From Vibrio chagasii (GTDB taxonomy: Bacteria > Pseudomonadota > Gammaproteobacteria > Enterobacterales > Vibrionaceae), in the NCBI RefSeq assembly GCF_024347355.1, contig NZ_AP025466.1, positions 496,001 to 560,000 of the forward strand: DNA of 64,000 nucleotides. The letters run 5' to 3'. This document shows positions 38,301 to 46,674 of the stretch, one piece after another. The position numbers and the translations under genes were made by a program. The stretch's first letter is position 1. The number at the start of each line of letters is the position of its first letter. Under the pieces are notes generated by a model, which worked only from the letters and a program-made list of their open reading frames with translations, had not been told where the DNA came from and did not search any database.

Positions 38301-40240
38301 TCTCCCGTTAAGTTATTTGCTTGATATATCTCTGCAATATACCGCTTAGCGGGTTCACCAAACGAATTGAACTGCTCTATATCTGGGAAGTAAATATGGT
38401 TTCGCTGTTGAGATCGAGTGTCAAAGTAAAAGGTCATGGAGCCCGAATTAGTAATACCACCTTTCGTGCGGTAGCTGGCGACTTTGGTCACTGATGCAAA
38501 ATGGGAGGTATTGCGCTTCTCTCCAAAATCATCAACTAGGTTACCTATGTACCAGGCTTTAATTGGGCGATTATTGTTGTCTGCTTGGGCTGTGATCACC
38601 TGAAATGAACTGTCTGTATCAAATACTTCAAAGAGCTCAGACAGGTCGTCAAAGCGGTCATTTACGATAAAATAAGCCGAGATTTGAGCAATAATACTCG
38701 CTTTCTTCATAACCTGGCTTAGGTCACTCTGGATATGAGTCTCAATGATTTGGCTTAAACCATCATCGACTTGCTTAAGGTTGGCCACCGCAGCGTTAAA
38801 TCGGTCTCTCAGTTCTTCACTCTTAAAATCGACATAGATTGGATACTCCACTTGGTAGTCATCGTGTAATCGAAGTTCTGACATTTCAATAAAGCGAGTA
38901 TTAGTAATAAACCACTCCAGTACTCGCCTCTCGACCATTAAGACATCTACGCTCTGTGCTCTTAACTGTGCGAATGCCGACTCTAACGTACCGATATCTT
39001 CAACTCGTTCGATATCAACTTCCTTAGAAAGCATCTCTATCGAGTTTTTTATCGGTGAGGTGTCATCAAATAGCAGCGCCCCTAGAGACAAGCCTTTCTG
39101 AGATTTAAGATTGAGTTGGCGCCTTGCCAGCGACACAGGGACGAATTCAACGTTAATAACACTATCACTTAAAAAGTGGGCATCCGGATCGTCAGCCTGA
39201 ACGCCTGAGACAAAAGAGATCGAGTTATTATTATCAATGGCCTTCCTCGCGGCACTCGGCGGAAGCGTGACAACGTCACCTAGCTTATGGCCCATGTCAT
39301 TCAATGCGCGCTGTATAATATCGTGCTCCAAGCCAACAGCGGTACTATCTGGATACATGTAAGGAGGGTTACCGAAGCCAAACACGCCTTTAAGTGGAAC
39401 CCGATAAGGAGACGCATCTAGCCACTTAGATAAAATCTGGTTCTCTTTGCGAACATCAAAGGTTTTGATCTGTTTGTTGATTAACGTCAGCAGCTCCACA
39501 TCATCAGTTCGTACTACCATAGTCGCCTGAATTCTCTTCCAGTGCTCTAATACATAATTAATCGTTAAATCATGAACACCGACTTTTCTGGCAAGGTCCA
39601 TCGTCGTGATAGGCTCTGCGACAATACCTTCTACCTCACCTTCCCCTAGAGCTCTCACCGCATCAATCACGTTATTAAAATCAACTCGTTCAATAGAGCT
39701 AAGTTGAACGCCTGCTTTTTTTAAGTCTATGTTTCCATTAACCATAGCAATGCGTCGTTTATGGTTTTGGTCTAGGTTAGTGTCGATTTTATTGTCAATG
39801 GGAGCAATCACAGCAACCTGATAAGGGATATACGGGTCACTCGAGAGAAAACGCCCTCCATCACTTGGATCAAACTGTTGGAATGGGAAAACATCGCCTC
39901 GTCCATCAAGTAGTGCAGCTTTGGCTTCACTGCGAGAGCTGACGCTTATGAACCTCACATGAACACCAAACCGCTCTTCAAGATCCTGTGTCCAATCTTT
40001 AACAATACCAGAGACTTTTCCGTCATCATCAAGGAAGGAATATGGATAATGGTTAGCAAGAGCAATGAAAGTCACCGTTGGCTTGTTGTCTAACCATAGG
40101 TCTAGCTCGGCATCAGTCACTTCAGAGGCATAAGCACTGCCAACAAACATAAGCACGGACAACAACCATACCGAGAAGAAAATCACTGAACTTTTTAGCC
40201 TCGAAATGAAAGCACTGCATCTATTGGATCGATTACTCAT
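35306..40240 (-). CDS. BvgS/EvgS-like hybrid sensor histidine kinase
   Basis: This is a 1644-residue multidomain kinase. After a signal/anchor helix (about 18-38) it carries three periplasmic binding-protein type regions (about 50-275, 285-520 and 655-890) with a separate segment between the second and third. A membrane helix follows (about 893-912), then PAS (about 925-1045), HisKA with the phosphoacceptor His in MSHEIRTPMN (about 1069), the HATPase (NLIGNAIKFTEKG, GTGLGL), a receiver domain with Asp in IFMDLQIPIMDG (about 1363), and a C-terminal Hpt domain (HTLKSMAASIGG, about 1510). A phosphorelay within one protein is expected. Its start overlaps the stop of the HD-GYP response regulator gene by 8 bases, so the two are a cognate pair. 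Confidence 0.92.
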   Translation of the reverse strand: MSNRSNRCSAFISRLKSSVIFFSVWLLSVLMFVGSAYASEVTDAELDLWLDNKPTVTFIALANHYPYSFLDDDGKVSGIVKDWTQDLEERFGVHVRFISVSSRSEAKAALLDGRGDVFPFQQFDPSDGGRFLSSDPYIPYQVAVIAPIDNKIDTNLDQNHKRRIAMVNGNIDLKKAGVQLSSIERVDFNNVIDAVRALGEGEVEGIVAEPITTMDLARKVGVHDLTINYVLEHWKRIQATMVVRTDDVELLTLINKQIKTFDVRKENQILSKWLDASPYRVPLKGVFGFGNPPYMYPDSTAVGLEHDIIQRALNDMGHKLGDVVTLPPSAARKAIDNNNSISFVSGVQADDPDAHFLSDSVINVEFVPVSLARRQLNLKSQKGLSLGALLFDDTSPIKNSIEMLSKEVDIERVEDIGTLESAFAQLRAQSVDVLMVERRVLEWFITNTRFIEMSELRLHDDYQVEYPIYVDFKSEELRDRFNAAVANLKQVDDGLSQIIETHIQSDLSQVMKKASIIAQISAYFIVNDRFDDLSELFEVFDTDSSFQVITAQADNNNRPIKAWYIGNLVDDFGEKRNTSHFASVTKVASYRTKGGITNSGSMTFYFDTRSQQRNHIYFPDIEQFNSFGEPAKRYIAEIYQANNLTGEILNLSEEEREWLKNNPTVRIGIDPNSLPYEAVSSTGEYIGMIDDYLELIAQKTGLNIEHVDVVNWSETRSLVDHQEVELVSAAQENRSLGEHVRAANSLFSSRLALASRREVSSLVLDEATGWKIGILRNAANTEAIVKKYPNVEWVFVDSTAEGLNLLDDQSLDGMIDTVDVLNYLIDSFGHRDIGIIGRLDFFLSPTLHVIKSEPLLFSILNKAIDKISAEEHQKISAKWAAPKAIERVDYHLVYTISAFSLVIFLLIVFWNRKLAKQISIANQATEALKKAQDQLYNMLNSSPIAAAVVSDEQCRYANDTAKRLFGVENKELSSIDVVAIHDSLEVRDDIHKELKLNGKVVNKELVLRKSDGTRFVALVSYYLFELDGEIATLFWAFDISEMKRLNEQLAEEKERANLASQAKSEFLANMSHEIRTPMNAIIGLSYIAIGEISNPTARNYIEKVHRSGHSLLSIINDILDLSKIEAGQLFIDNIPFNALTTFQDVIELMESKAAEKQLNLSMSVDPELDTPLMGDPLRLFQVILNLIGNAIKFTEKGSVTLTVDVMESNDNNLTMRVSVVDTGIGISDENLHKLFQAFSQADTTTTRRFGGTGLGLNISQKLVNAMGSQITVESEFGQGSEFSFIVTLARSTDEELAKFKAQELQLDYQIEFKGQRILLVEDNELNQDLALAFFSRSKLDADLAENGKEALALAQNNDYEMIFMDLQIPIMDGFEATRLIREFNKTVPIIAMSANVFSDAKQRARDAGVTDFLDKPIIIDKATSLISKYIVPEVYFEGQASAPKLVDESVSDNSGLPIFSQARFEQLTNSDTSLQNKVLDRFCQGAPSMLSEAFDNLAQEEWVTLERNLHTLKSMAASIGGQRLAELLSDLESRAHNRICVEQDLKHGEIGLTELIEAVERDFGKPCATTADRGSDDTSDCSEVAPEQIAKLLSLLEAYDNDATQYVSELLIEHPDSSALKEVLRLLESYDFEGATEVLSALQP

Positions 40241-41258
40241 CTTTGAATTTTTCTTTAATCGCTAAGATCTTAGTGAGGTTTTCAAACAGTAATTCAACGA
40301 TTCTAGGGTCGAAATGTTTGCCCTTTTGCTCTTCAAACAAAGCCAGCGCTTCATCAACGCTCCAAGCTTTTTTGTACGGTCTCTCTGCTGTCAAAGCATC
40401 AAACACATCGGCAACCGCAGCAATGCGTCCAACCAGAGGGATTGCTTCGCCCGCTATTTGTTTCGGGTAGCCACTGCCATCCCATTTTTCATGGTGATAT
40501 TGCGCGACTTGAATGGCCATTCGCATCAAATTAGAGTCACTCTGCCTGCCGAGTATCTCTACACCGTATTCGACGTGTTTTTGCATGGTGGCCCACTCGT
40601 CCGGGTCTAATTTACCCGGCTTGAGTAACACACTATCAGGGATACCTATCTTGCCAATATCATGCATAGGTGCTGCGTCTCGTAGCGTTTCGGCATCTTC
40701 GTCTGTCATACCCAATGCCTTCGCCAATATTTCACAATAGTGGCTCATGCGCATAACGTGCATGCCCGTTTCATTGTCTTTGAATTCAGCCGCCCTACCC
40801 AAAATATTCAGAGTCTCTAACTTACCAAGATTGATCTCTTGGGTTTTCTCTTTCACTTGGCTAAATAGCGCTCGCTGTTGGTCATACAAAGCAATATGAG
40901 TCTTCACACGTTGCAGCGCGATCTCAGGTGTGATCGGCTTAGTAAGGTAATCAACAGCGCCTAAAGATAGCCCTTTCACTTCGGCTTCAGGGTCTATTTT
41001 GGCGGTCACAAATATAATGGGAATATGCGCGGTATTCGGCTGTGCTTTTAGTTGTCGACACACTTCATAGCCGTCAATATCGGGCATCATGATATCGAGA
41101 AGAATCAGGTCTGGCTGAGGGACTATTTTGGCAATTTTAATACCAATGGTTCCGTTAATAGCTACCTTAACTTGGTAGGTATCTTTGAGTATTGCCGTTA
41201 ACACATCCAAGTTACTTGGGGTGTCATCCACGACTAGCACTATTGGTTTACGACTCAT
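40233..41258 (-). CDS. Response regulator with HD-GYP phosphodiesterase output
   Basis: The 341-residue protein has a receiver domain (1-120; phospho-Asp in DLILLDIMMPDIDG at about residue 55) and an HD-GYP domain (about 140-330; PMHDIGKIG and HHEKWDGSGYP). Both halves retain catalytic residues, so phosphorylation probably controls c-di-GMP breakdown. It is the upstream partner of the BvgS-like kinase. A GAGG ribosome-binding site lies before ATG 41258. V. cholerae has a comparable kinase/HD-GYP pair, by memory VC1348-VC1349. Confidence 0.92.
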   Translation of the reverse strand: MSRKPIVLVVDDTPSNLDVLTAILKDTYQVKVAINGTIGIKIAKIVPQPDLILLDIMMPDIDGYEVCRQLKAQPNTAHIPIIFVTAKIDPEAEVKGLSLGAVDYLTKPITPEIALQRVKTHIALYDQQRALFSQVKEKTQEINLGKLETLNILGRAAEFKDNETGMHVMRMSHYCEILAKALGMTDEDAETLRDAAPMHDIGKIGIPDSVLLKPGKLDPDEWATMQKHVEYGVEILGRQSDSNLMRMAIQVAQYHHEKWDGSGYPKQIAGEAIPLVGRIAAVADVFDALTAERPYKKAWSVDEALALFEEQKGKHFDPRIVELLFENLTKILAIKEKFKDE

Positions 41259-41482
41259 TGATACCTCGTATAAAAATCAAACAGTTATAACCCAGTGTAG
41301 AACGTTTTTGGAATGCAAGGCACAAAAAATGGCAAATGATTTTGAAAAATGAAGAGCAGATCTTCGAGTGACATCAAACTATCACTTTCGATGTAGAAAC
41401 CTGTCAATATTACGTCGATTAAGTGGTTATAAATAAAAGAGAAATCATAAATATAACCTTACAACTAAGGTTGATTACCTAA

Positions 41483-41512
41483 AAAAAGAGCTCCACATTG
41501 GGAGCTCTTTTT
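41483..41512. terminator. Terminator of the siderophore ABC operon
   Basis: AAAAAGAGCTCC and GGAGCTCTTTTT form a 12-bp stem around ACATTG. It lies 22 bases past the vctC-like stop (minus) and has an A-tract on the other side. Confidence 0.9.
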
Positions 41513-41533
41513 ATGAGTTCAAAGGGTGGCTGA

Positions 41534-42298
41534 TTAACGACCTGAGTAGTACATACAGACTCGGACGCCATCGAACTCACGAATCTCAAATGGAATCTCG
41601 TAGATCGACTCCATCACTGACTTTTCAACCACCTCAGAAACCTTGCCAGACTTCACTACTTGGCCTTTTTTCATCGCTACGATGTTGTCTGAGTAACAAG
41701 AGGCAAAGTTGATGTCGTGGATAACAATAACGATTGCTTTATTGAACTCATGCGCTAAGCGACGCAGCGTCTGCATGATTTCAACAGAGTGCTTAATATC
41801 TAGGTTGTTAAGGGGCTCATCTAAGAAGACATAGTCGGTGTCTTGTGCGACAACCATAGCAATAAATGCCATTTGACGCTGACCACCACTGAGCTCATCA
41901 AGGTATTTGTTTTGAATATCAGTAATACCTAAGTGTTCTAAAGCTGTATCAACGATCTTGTTGTCTTCGTCTTTCAAGCGACCTTGCGAGTGCGGGAAAC
42001 GCCCAAAACAGACCAATTCGCGAATCGTAAATCGCATATTGATGTTGTTTGATTGTCGGAGTACCGCCAGGTGTTTCGCTAGCTCTTTGGTATCCCACTC
42101 AGCAAGCAGCTTGTCGCCAATTAGCACTTCACCGGCATCACTCTCTGTTAGACGACTTGCCATTGAAAGCAGTGTACTTTTACCCGCACCGTTTGGGCCA
42201 ATAATAGAAGTCACTTCCCCTTTTGGGAACATAGCGCTGGCATCGTCAACAACCAGTGATTTGCCATACTTCTTACTTAAACCTGTTAATTTAATCAC
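41534..42298 (-). CDS. vctC: Catechol-siderophore ABC transporter ATP-binding protein (VctC-like)
   Basis: The 254-residue ATPase has Walker A (GPNGAGKST), the signature LSGGQRQMAFIAM, Walker B (YVFLDEPLNNLD) and the switch His (VIVIHD). It belongs to the FepC/FecE group that powers ferric-siderophore import. It is the last gene of a four-gene operon with order binding protein, permease, permease, ATPase, as in vibrio vctPDGC. The start is GTG 42298 with AAAGG upstream. The Vct name depends on gene order and group; a Fat-like system is an alternative. Confidence 0.8.
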   Translation of the reverse strand: MIKLTGLSKKYGKSLVVDDASAMFPKGEVTSIIGPNGAGKSTLLSMASRLTESDAGEVLIGDKLLAEWDTKELAKHLAVLRQSNNINMRFTIRELVCFGRFPHSQGRLKDEDNKIVDTALEHLGITDIQNKYLDELSGGQRQMAFIAMVVAQDTDYVFLDEPLNNLDIKHSVEIMQTLRRLAHEFNKAIVIVIHDINFASCYSDNIVAMKKGQVVKSGKVSEVVEKSVMESIYEIPFEIREFDGVRVCMYYSGR

Positions 42299-42310
42299 TA
42301 CTTACTACCT

Positions 42311-43261
42311 TTACTGAATTCTGGTGCGTAACAACAAGAACATAAAATACAAACCGCCGACCAAGTTAATGATCACACTGACCGTGGTTTCAAAGGCCAT
42401 CACTTTTTCAATGAACCATTGACCAGACACGAGCAGAACCACCGCTAATAAGCTACTGGCAAGAATAAGTACACGGTGTTGATACGAGCTAAATATCTGG
42501 CGCGCTAAGCTGACCGTAACTAAGCCGAAGAAAAGCACTGGGCCAACCAGAGCAGTGGATAACGCGACCATTACTGACACAATCACCAGAATCATCTGAG
42601 TTAATCGCTTGGTATTCACACCCAAACTTGTCGCGTTATCGACGCCCAACCATAGAACATCCAACTTTGGAGCTAACACCCAAAGCCCAAGCAAACACAA
42701 ACCTAGCGGAAGAATACTCAGGTAAACCAGCTCGCTTTTCACATTGTTGAAGCTTGCAAACATAACGTTCTGCAGCACCGCAAACTCATTCGGGTCAATC
42801 AACATCGCTAAGAAGTTCGATAAGCTTGAGAACACGCTGCCACACACAATACCAATCAGCAGCAGGGTAAATACGTTGTTACGCTTGCTCTTAAAGTAAA
42901 AATGGAACAGAGCAAACGAGAACAAGATCATCACAGATACAGATAGGCCGAAGTTTGCAATGGAATCAATCACCCAAAAGCTCGTGCCTCCAAATACAAA
43001 TAACAACGACGTTTGAACCAACATATACAAACTATCAAAGCCCAATATTGAAGGGGTGAGAATCCGGTTGTTGGTAATGGTTTGGAAGACCAGTGACGAC
43101 GCAGAAATCGCCACAGCCGCCAGTACGATGGACAACAGCTTAGGCATTCTTAGCGACAAGAAAAACTCGTAGTTATCCCAGGTTAGCCCCTGCCCTACAA
43201 AAATAGCCGTCATACCCAAAGACGCGATAGCCAGAATCGCGATTTTTACTGAATCACGCAT
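42311..43261 (-). CDS. vctG: Ferric-siderophore ABC permease (VctG-like)
   Basis: The 316-residue protein has about nine or ten membrane helices and belongs to the FecCD permease family. The conserved region ALVGPVLFFGLVTVSLARQI contacts the ATPase. Its start overlaps the stop of the partner permease by 8 bases (43254-43261). The two permeases would make a heterodimeric channel in the inner membrane. Confidence 0.8.
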   Translation of the reverse strand: MRDSVKIAILAIASLGMTAIFVGQGLTWDNYEFFLSLRMPKLLSIVLAAVAISASSLVFQTITNNRILTPSILGFDSLYMLVQTSLLFVFGGTSFWVIDSIANFGLSVSVMILFSFALFHFYFKSKRNNVFTLLLIGIVCGSVFSSLSNFLAMLIDPNEFAVLQNVMFASFNNVKSELVYLSILPLGLCLLGLWVLAPKLDVLWLGVDNATSLGVNTKRLTQMILVIVSVMVALSTALVGPVLFFGLVTVSLARQIFSSYQHRVLILASSLLAVVLLVSGQWFIEKVMAFETTVSVIINLVGGLYFMFLLLRTRIQ

Positions 43262-44207
43262 TCGACTTGTCTCTCATGATTAGGTAGATAAAAATCAAGC
43301 CACCGAAGATGCTGATGACCATTGAGATTGGAATCTCATAAGGGAAAATGACGATGCGGGCTAACAGGTCACACGCCAATACTAAAATCACGCCCCAGTA
43401 AGCTGTCCAAGGCAGGATTCGTTTCATGTTGTCGCCCATCATCAGCGATACAATGTTTGGCACAATAAGGCCAAGGAAAGGAATAACACCAACGATCATC
43501 ACCACTGAAGACGCACATATCGCCACCAAAGCAACACCAATGAACACGATCTTCTGGTAGTTCAAGCCGATGTTCTTTGCAAAACTCTCACCGATACTCG
43601 CTGCGCTGAACTGACTCGCGAAGTAGCAAGCCAGCATACAAGCTGGAACGGCAAGATACAGGATTTCATAGCTGCCTTGTAATACGCTTGCGAAGTTCGC
43701 CATGGTCCATGCAGACATGGTTTGTACTAAATCGTACTTGTAAGCAATAAACGTGGTCAGTGCTGAAACCACGTTGCCATACATGATACCAATCAAAGGC
43801 ACTAGTACCGCATTCTTGAACTTAAGATGCTGTAAGAAACGAACCAACAACATGGTGCCAAACACAGCAAATGCGAAGATGAAGCCGAGGTAGCTCCATT
43901 GAGCCGCGTTACCCAATACAAGAATACCAACGATGTAGCCCAACATGGCACAGTCAATCGTGCCCATCGTAGACGGTGCTGCGAACTTATTCTGCACAAT
44001 CTGCTGCATGATTAAGCCTGAGACACTTAGACCGGCGCCTGCGAGCACAATGGCAAGCAAACGAGGGATTCGACTCACGATATAAATAGAGTTGGCGTGT
44101 TGGTTGCCGTTAAAGAAGTCACTAAAACTGATTTCAGCGACTCCTATCATCAATGACGCAACGCATAACACGAGAAGAAATACAGCGGCTGCAATGGGTT
44201 TCAACAT
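43254..44207 (-). CDS. vctD: Ferric-siderophore ABC permease (VctD-like)
   Basis: The 317-residue FecCD-type permease has typical segments SRIPRLLAIVLAGAGLSVSG near the N-terminus and GVIPFLGLIVPNIVSLMMG, the coupling region, near residue 240. It is separated by 97 bases from the binding-protein gene, and this gap contains a strong hairpin. It overlaps the second permease gene. Confidence 0.8.
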   Translation of the reverse strand: MLKPIAAAVFLLVLCVASLMIGVAEISFSDFFNGNQHANSIYIVSRIPRLLAIVLAGAGLSVSGLIMQQIVQNKFAAPSTMGTIDCAMLGYIVGILVLGNAAQWSYLGFIFAFAVFGTMLLVRFLQHLKFKNAVLVPLIGIMYGNVVSALTTFIAYKYDLVQTMSAWTMANFASVLQGSYEILYLAVPACMLACYFASQFSAASIGESFAKNIGLNYQKIVFIGVALVAICASSVVMIVGVIPFLGLIVPNIVSLMMGDNMKRILPWTAYWGVILVLACDLLARIVIFPYEIPISMVISIFGGLIFIYLIMRDKSNA

Positions 44208-44258
44208 AGAAATAATACTAAAGGTAGGTCTCGGGTAGCCCGCATAAAAAGTGAAAAA

Positions 44259-44287
44259 GGGCTTATAAGAACGTTTCTTATAAGCCC
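44259..44287 (-). terminator. Intercistronic hairpin between vctP-like and vctD-like genes
   Basis: GGGCTTATAAGAA and TTCTTATAAGCCC form a perfect 13-bp stem around CGT. In the minus orientation the following TTTTTCAC makes it a partial terminator, which would raise binding-protein mRNA over permease mRNA. Confidence 0.75.
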
Positions 44288-44304
44288 GAAAAACTCGTTA
44301 AAAA

Positions 44305-45237
44305 TTACTGTTGAATGGTACGTTCAATGTCACCCAACATTCTGTGGATTGCAGTAACACCACCACCAGCTAGGTACCATGCACTTGAATCAAGGTAAAC
44401 GATGTTACCTTGTTGTGCTGCTGGCGTTGCCGCTACCAATGGGTTATCAAACAGTTGAGGTGCACGACCTTCAGAGCGGCCAATCGCTTTTTCACGATCT
44501 AGGATGTAAAGCACTTCAGGTTTTGCGTCTGCAATGTATTCAAAAGAGATAAGGTTACCGTGCGTACCTTTGATTGGTGCGACTGTCGCACTCTTTGACT
44601 CAACGTAGCCAAAATCGTCAAAGATAATAGAGAAGCGGCTGCCTTTGTTGAACATCGCAATATTGTTACCGTTGTTCATTAGCATCATCGCCGTCGTTTC
44701 ACCCGAGGTTACTTTGTCATTCACAGCAGTGATTGAACCTTGAGTCTCTTTGATGATCGCTTCAACTTCGGCCTGCTTGCCGAATAACTCACCCAGTGAA
44801 CGCCAGTTTTGCTGTGCATCAGCCCAGTACTTATCACCTTCAATAGAGAACATGATCGTTGGTGCAATTTGAGCCAACTTGTCGTAAACCTTAAGCATGC
44901 GGTTTTCCGCAATGATTACGTCTGGCTTCAACATGTAGATAGCTTCGAAATCAGGTTCTCTTAACGAGCCAGTGTTTTTCGTTGTTTCTTTGTATGACTC
45001 AAGATAGTCAGGCATTAGGCTGTGAGGTGCACCAACTGGCTTTACACCAATTTTATCAAGTACATCCAAGCTACCAAAACCAAGAACAACAACTCGTTGT
45101 GGTACTTCAGTAAACTGCGCGGTGCCCTTTACGTGTTCAATCGTGACGGTTTCCGCATGAGCGGTCATCAGCGATGATGCAAGAACGATAGCAAGCCCGC
45201 TCACTAACTGGCGAACTGATTTGATTGTTTTCTTCAT
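44305..45237 (-). CDS. vctP: Periplasmic ferric-siderophore binding protein (VctP-like)
   Basis: The protein of about 310 residues has a signal peptide (1-29, cut after AHA) and the FepB/CeuE-type two-lobed fold (VEVPQRVVVLGFGSLD-like start, YMLKPDVIIAENRM). It catches ferric siderophore in the periplasm for the VctDGC importer. The frame opens further upstream (45270), but ATG 45237 starts the typical MKK signal sequence and has AAGGAA upstream. A Fur box lies about 145 bases upstream. Confidence 0.82.
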   Translation of the reverse strand: MKKTIKSVRQLVSGLAIVLASSLMTAHAETVTIEHVKGTAQFTEVPQRVVVLGFGSLDVLDKIGVKPVGAPHSLMPDYLESYKETTKNTGSLREPDFEAIYMLKPDVIIAENRMLKVYDKLAQIAPTIMFSIEGDKYWADAQQNWRSLGELFGKQAEVEAIIKETQGSITAVNDKVTSGETTAMMLMNNGNNIAMFNKGSRFSIIFDDFGYVESKSATVAPIKGTHGNLISFEYIADAKPEVLYILDREKAIGRSEGRAPQLFDNPLVAATPAAQQGNIVYLDSSAWYLAGGGVTAIHRMLGDIERTIQQ

Positions 45238-45381
45238 GTTTCTTCCTTTGCCATTGAGACAAACCACCACTCATGACAATGAAAGTCAGAATACTCATAG
45301 GTGAGTAAGGGTCGTACACAACTGCTAAATAACGATAATTTAAAGTTTGTCATTGATTTGACTACAAACTTGTAACGCAAG

Positions 45382-45401
45382 TGAGAATTATTATCAATAA
45401 T
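45382..45401 (-). promoter_or_regulatory. Fur box upstream of the siderophore importer operon
   Basis: Read on the minus strand, ATTATTGATAATAATTCTCA fits the Fur consensus (AATGATAATnATTCTCA type). The position about 145-164 bases before the vctP-like start fits iron repression of the operon. Confidence 0.8.
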
Positions 45402-46081
45402 ATTTGCAATAATTTAGTTGCACAACAACTTTCTTATTCAGAAACGTTAAAGTGATTATTCATATATTGCTAGATCGCTATCTAAAACACGTATATCGAC
45501 GCAGCGTTCGAAAGCTGGATAGATCTCATTTAAGAAAAATGGAGCAGGATTTGGAAGAATGGAGTTTTAAATAAGCAACATAATCAAGGACTCGTAGCAT
45601 GAAGCCTTGGAATTTACAATGTAAAACTCCTATATGACAGCAACTTAGTTATCACCGATAGTAAAAAACACCGCAAAGCATAACAAGAGAACTTTTGTTC
45701 AGAAAACATGATCAGTGACACCGCACTAAGAAGAGTAACCTCCCAATGACTCTCCCTTTACGGCTAAATAACGATGATATTTCAATCAAAATTATTTTTA
45801 GATTTCATAAAAAATGGGGTTGTAATTTAAAAAACTAGGCGTATAGTTCGCCATCTGGCTCTAATCTATAGAGCTGTTAATGCTAAAGTAAGTCCAAGTT
45901 CCACAAAGACAGTTCTCGATACCTCGTTACACCATCTCTGCGTCAGCTTTCACCTAGATAGTCATTCAATAGCTTTTAAATTCGATCCTAACTACCGATC
46001 TATCGTTATTCGCTTTCTTATGTGCGAACTCAGATTAGATCGTTCACTTAAATACAAATGTAATAAACACAAGGCAAAGTT
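45402..46081. other. 680-base AT-rich intergenic region
   Basis: The stretch has no ORF with coding character on either strand. It holds the upstream part of the siderophore promoter region on the left and the leader of a small-ORF pair on the right. A small RNA could be encoded here, but I see no promoter-terminator pair to support one. Confidence 0.35.
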
Positions 46082-46180
46082 ATGTCACGAAGAACAACAA
46101 GACAAATCCATTGGTACCAACTCTCACGCGAGAAATCATTCAACAAACTAAAAGGTAGTAAATGCTCAAGATCAAAATAG
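46082..46180 (+). CDS. Possible small basic protein (32 aa), upstream partner of a 69-aa ORF
   Basis: ATG 46082 follows AAGG at 46073-46076 and codes for a short basic peptide beginning MSRRTTRQIHWYQLS and ending at TAG 46178-46180. It overlaps the next ORF by 19 bases in another frame. It could be a leader peptide or a genuine small protein. No family was recognised, and chance is not excluded. Confidence 0.35.
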   Translation: MSRRTTRQIHWYQLSREKSFNKLKGSKCSRSK

Positions 46181-46371
46181 ACTTACACAAAGAACAACTT
46201 TCATGGGTCGCCGAGATTAGACAGCTCAATAGCGATATACTTCACCGCCATATATTGCCAAAGCTACAACACAACAGTTATCTCATAGACTTTGAATTTA
46301 ACGAAAGAGACAGCACCGGAACTATCGTTTCACGCAACGGAAACACCCTAGGACATTTCACACTCCTATAG
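46162..46371 (+). CDS. Hypothetical 69-aa protein
   Basis: ATG 46162 is preceded by AAAAGG about 6 bases upstream. The product has a mixed alpha/beta look (MLKIKIDLHKEQLSWVAEIR, then a C-terminal stretch rich in beta-forming residues) and an amino-acid makeup that looks coding. It overlaps the 32-codon ORF, so the two may be translated together. I do not recognise the family. Confidence 0.5.
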   Translation: MLKIKIDLHKEQLSWVAEIRQLNSDILHRHILPKLQHNSYLIDFEFNERDSTGTIVSRNGNTLGHFTLL

Positions 46372-46674
46372 CTTTTCCCCTAAGGCAACAGAAAGAAACA
46401 CCGTTAGTCCCACAGATGTCACCCTCAATTCGCTCTAGCAGAATAAAATAGAGTAGAACTGGAACAGAATAGAAACCTAGCCCTTTTTGCATTTCACTCG
46501 CGGCTTACGCTAGCTAGGTTATCGTGTTTTCATTGAATTGACGCTTGTCTGAAAAGCGTAGAGATTTGAAAGCGTCATCTTGAATGATCGCTTCTGATGA
46601 AAGCCAGTTTCTATTTCAATTAGCTCTTCTTGAAATCAATTAAGATTGAACCTTGAATCACCAATGACACATTA
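46372..46674. other. Intergenic region between two convergent hypothetical genes
   Basis: 303 bases with no ORF and no clear terminator hairpin. Confidence 0.3.
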
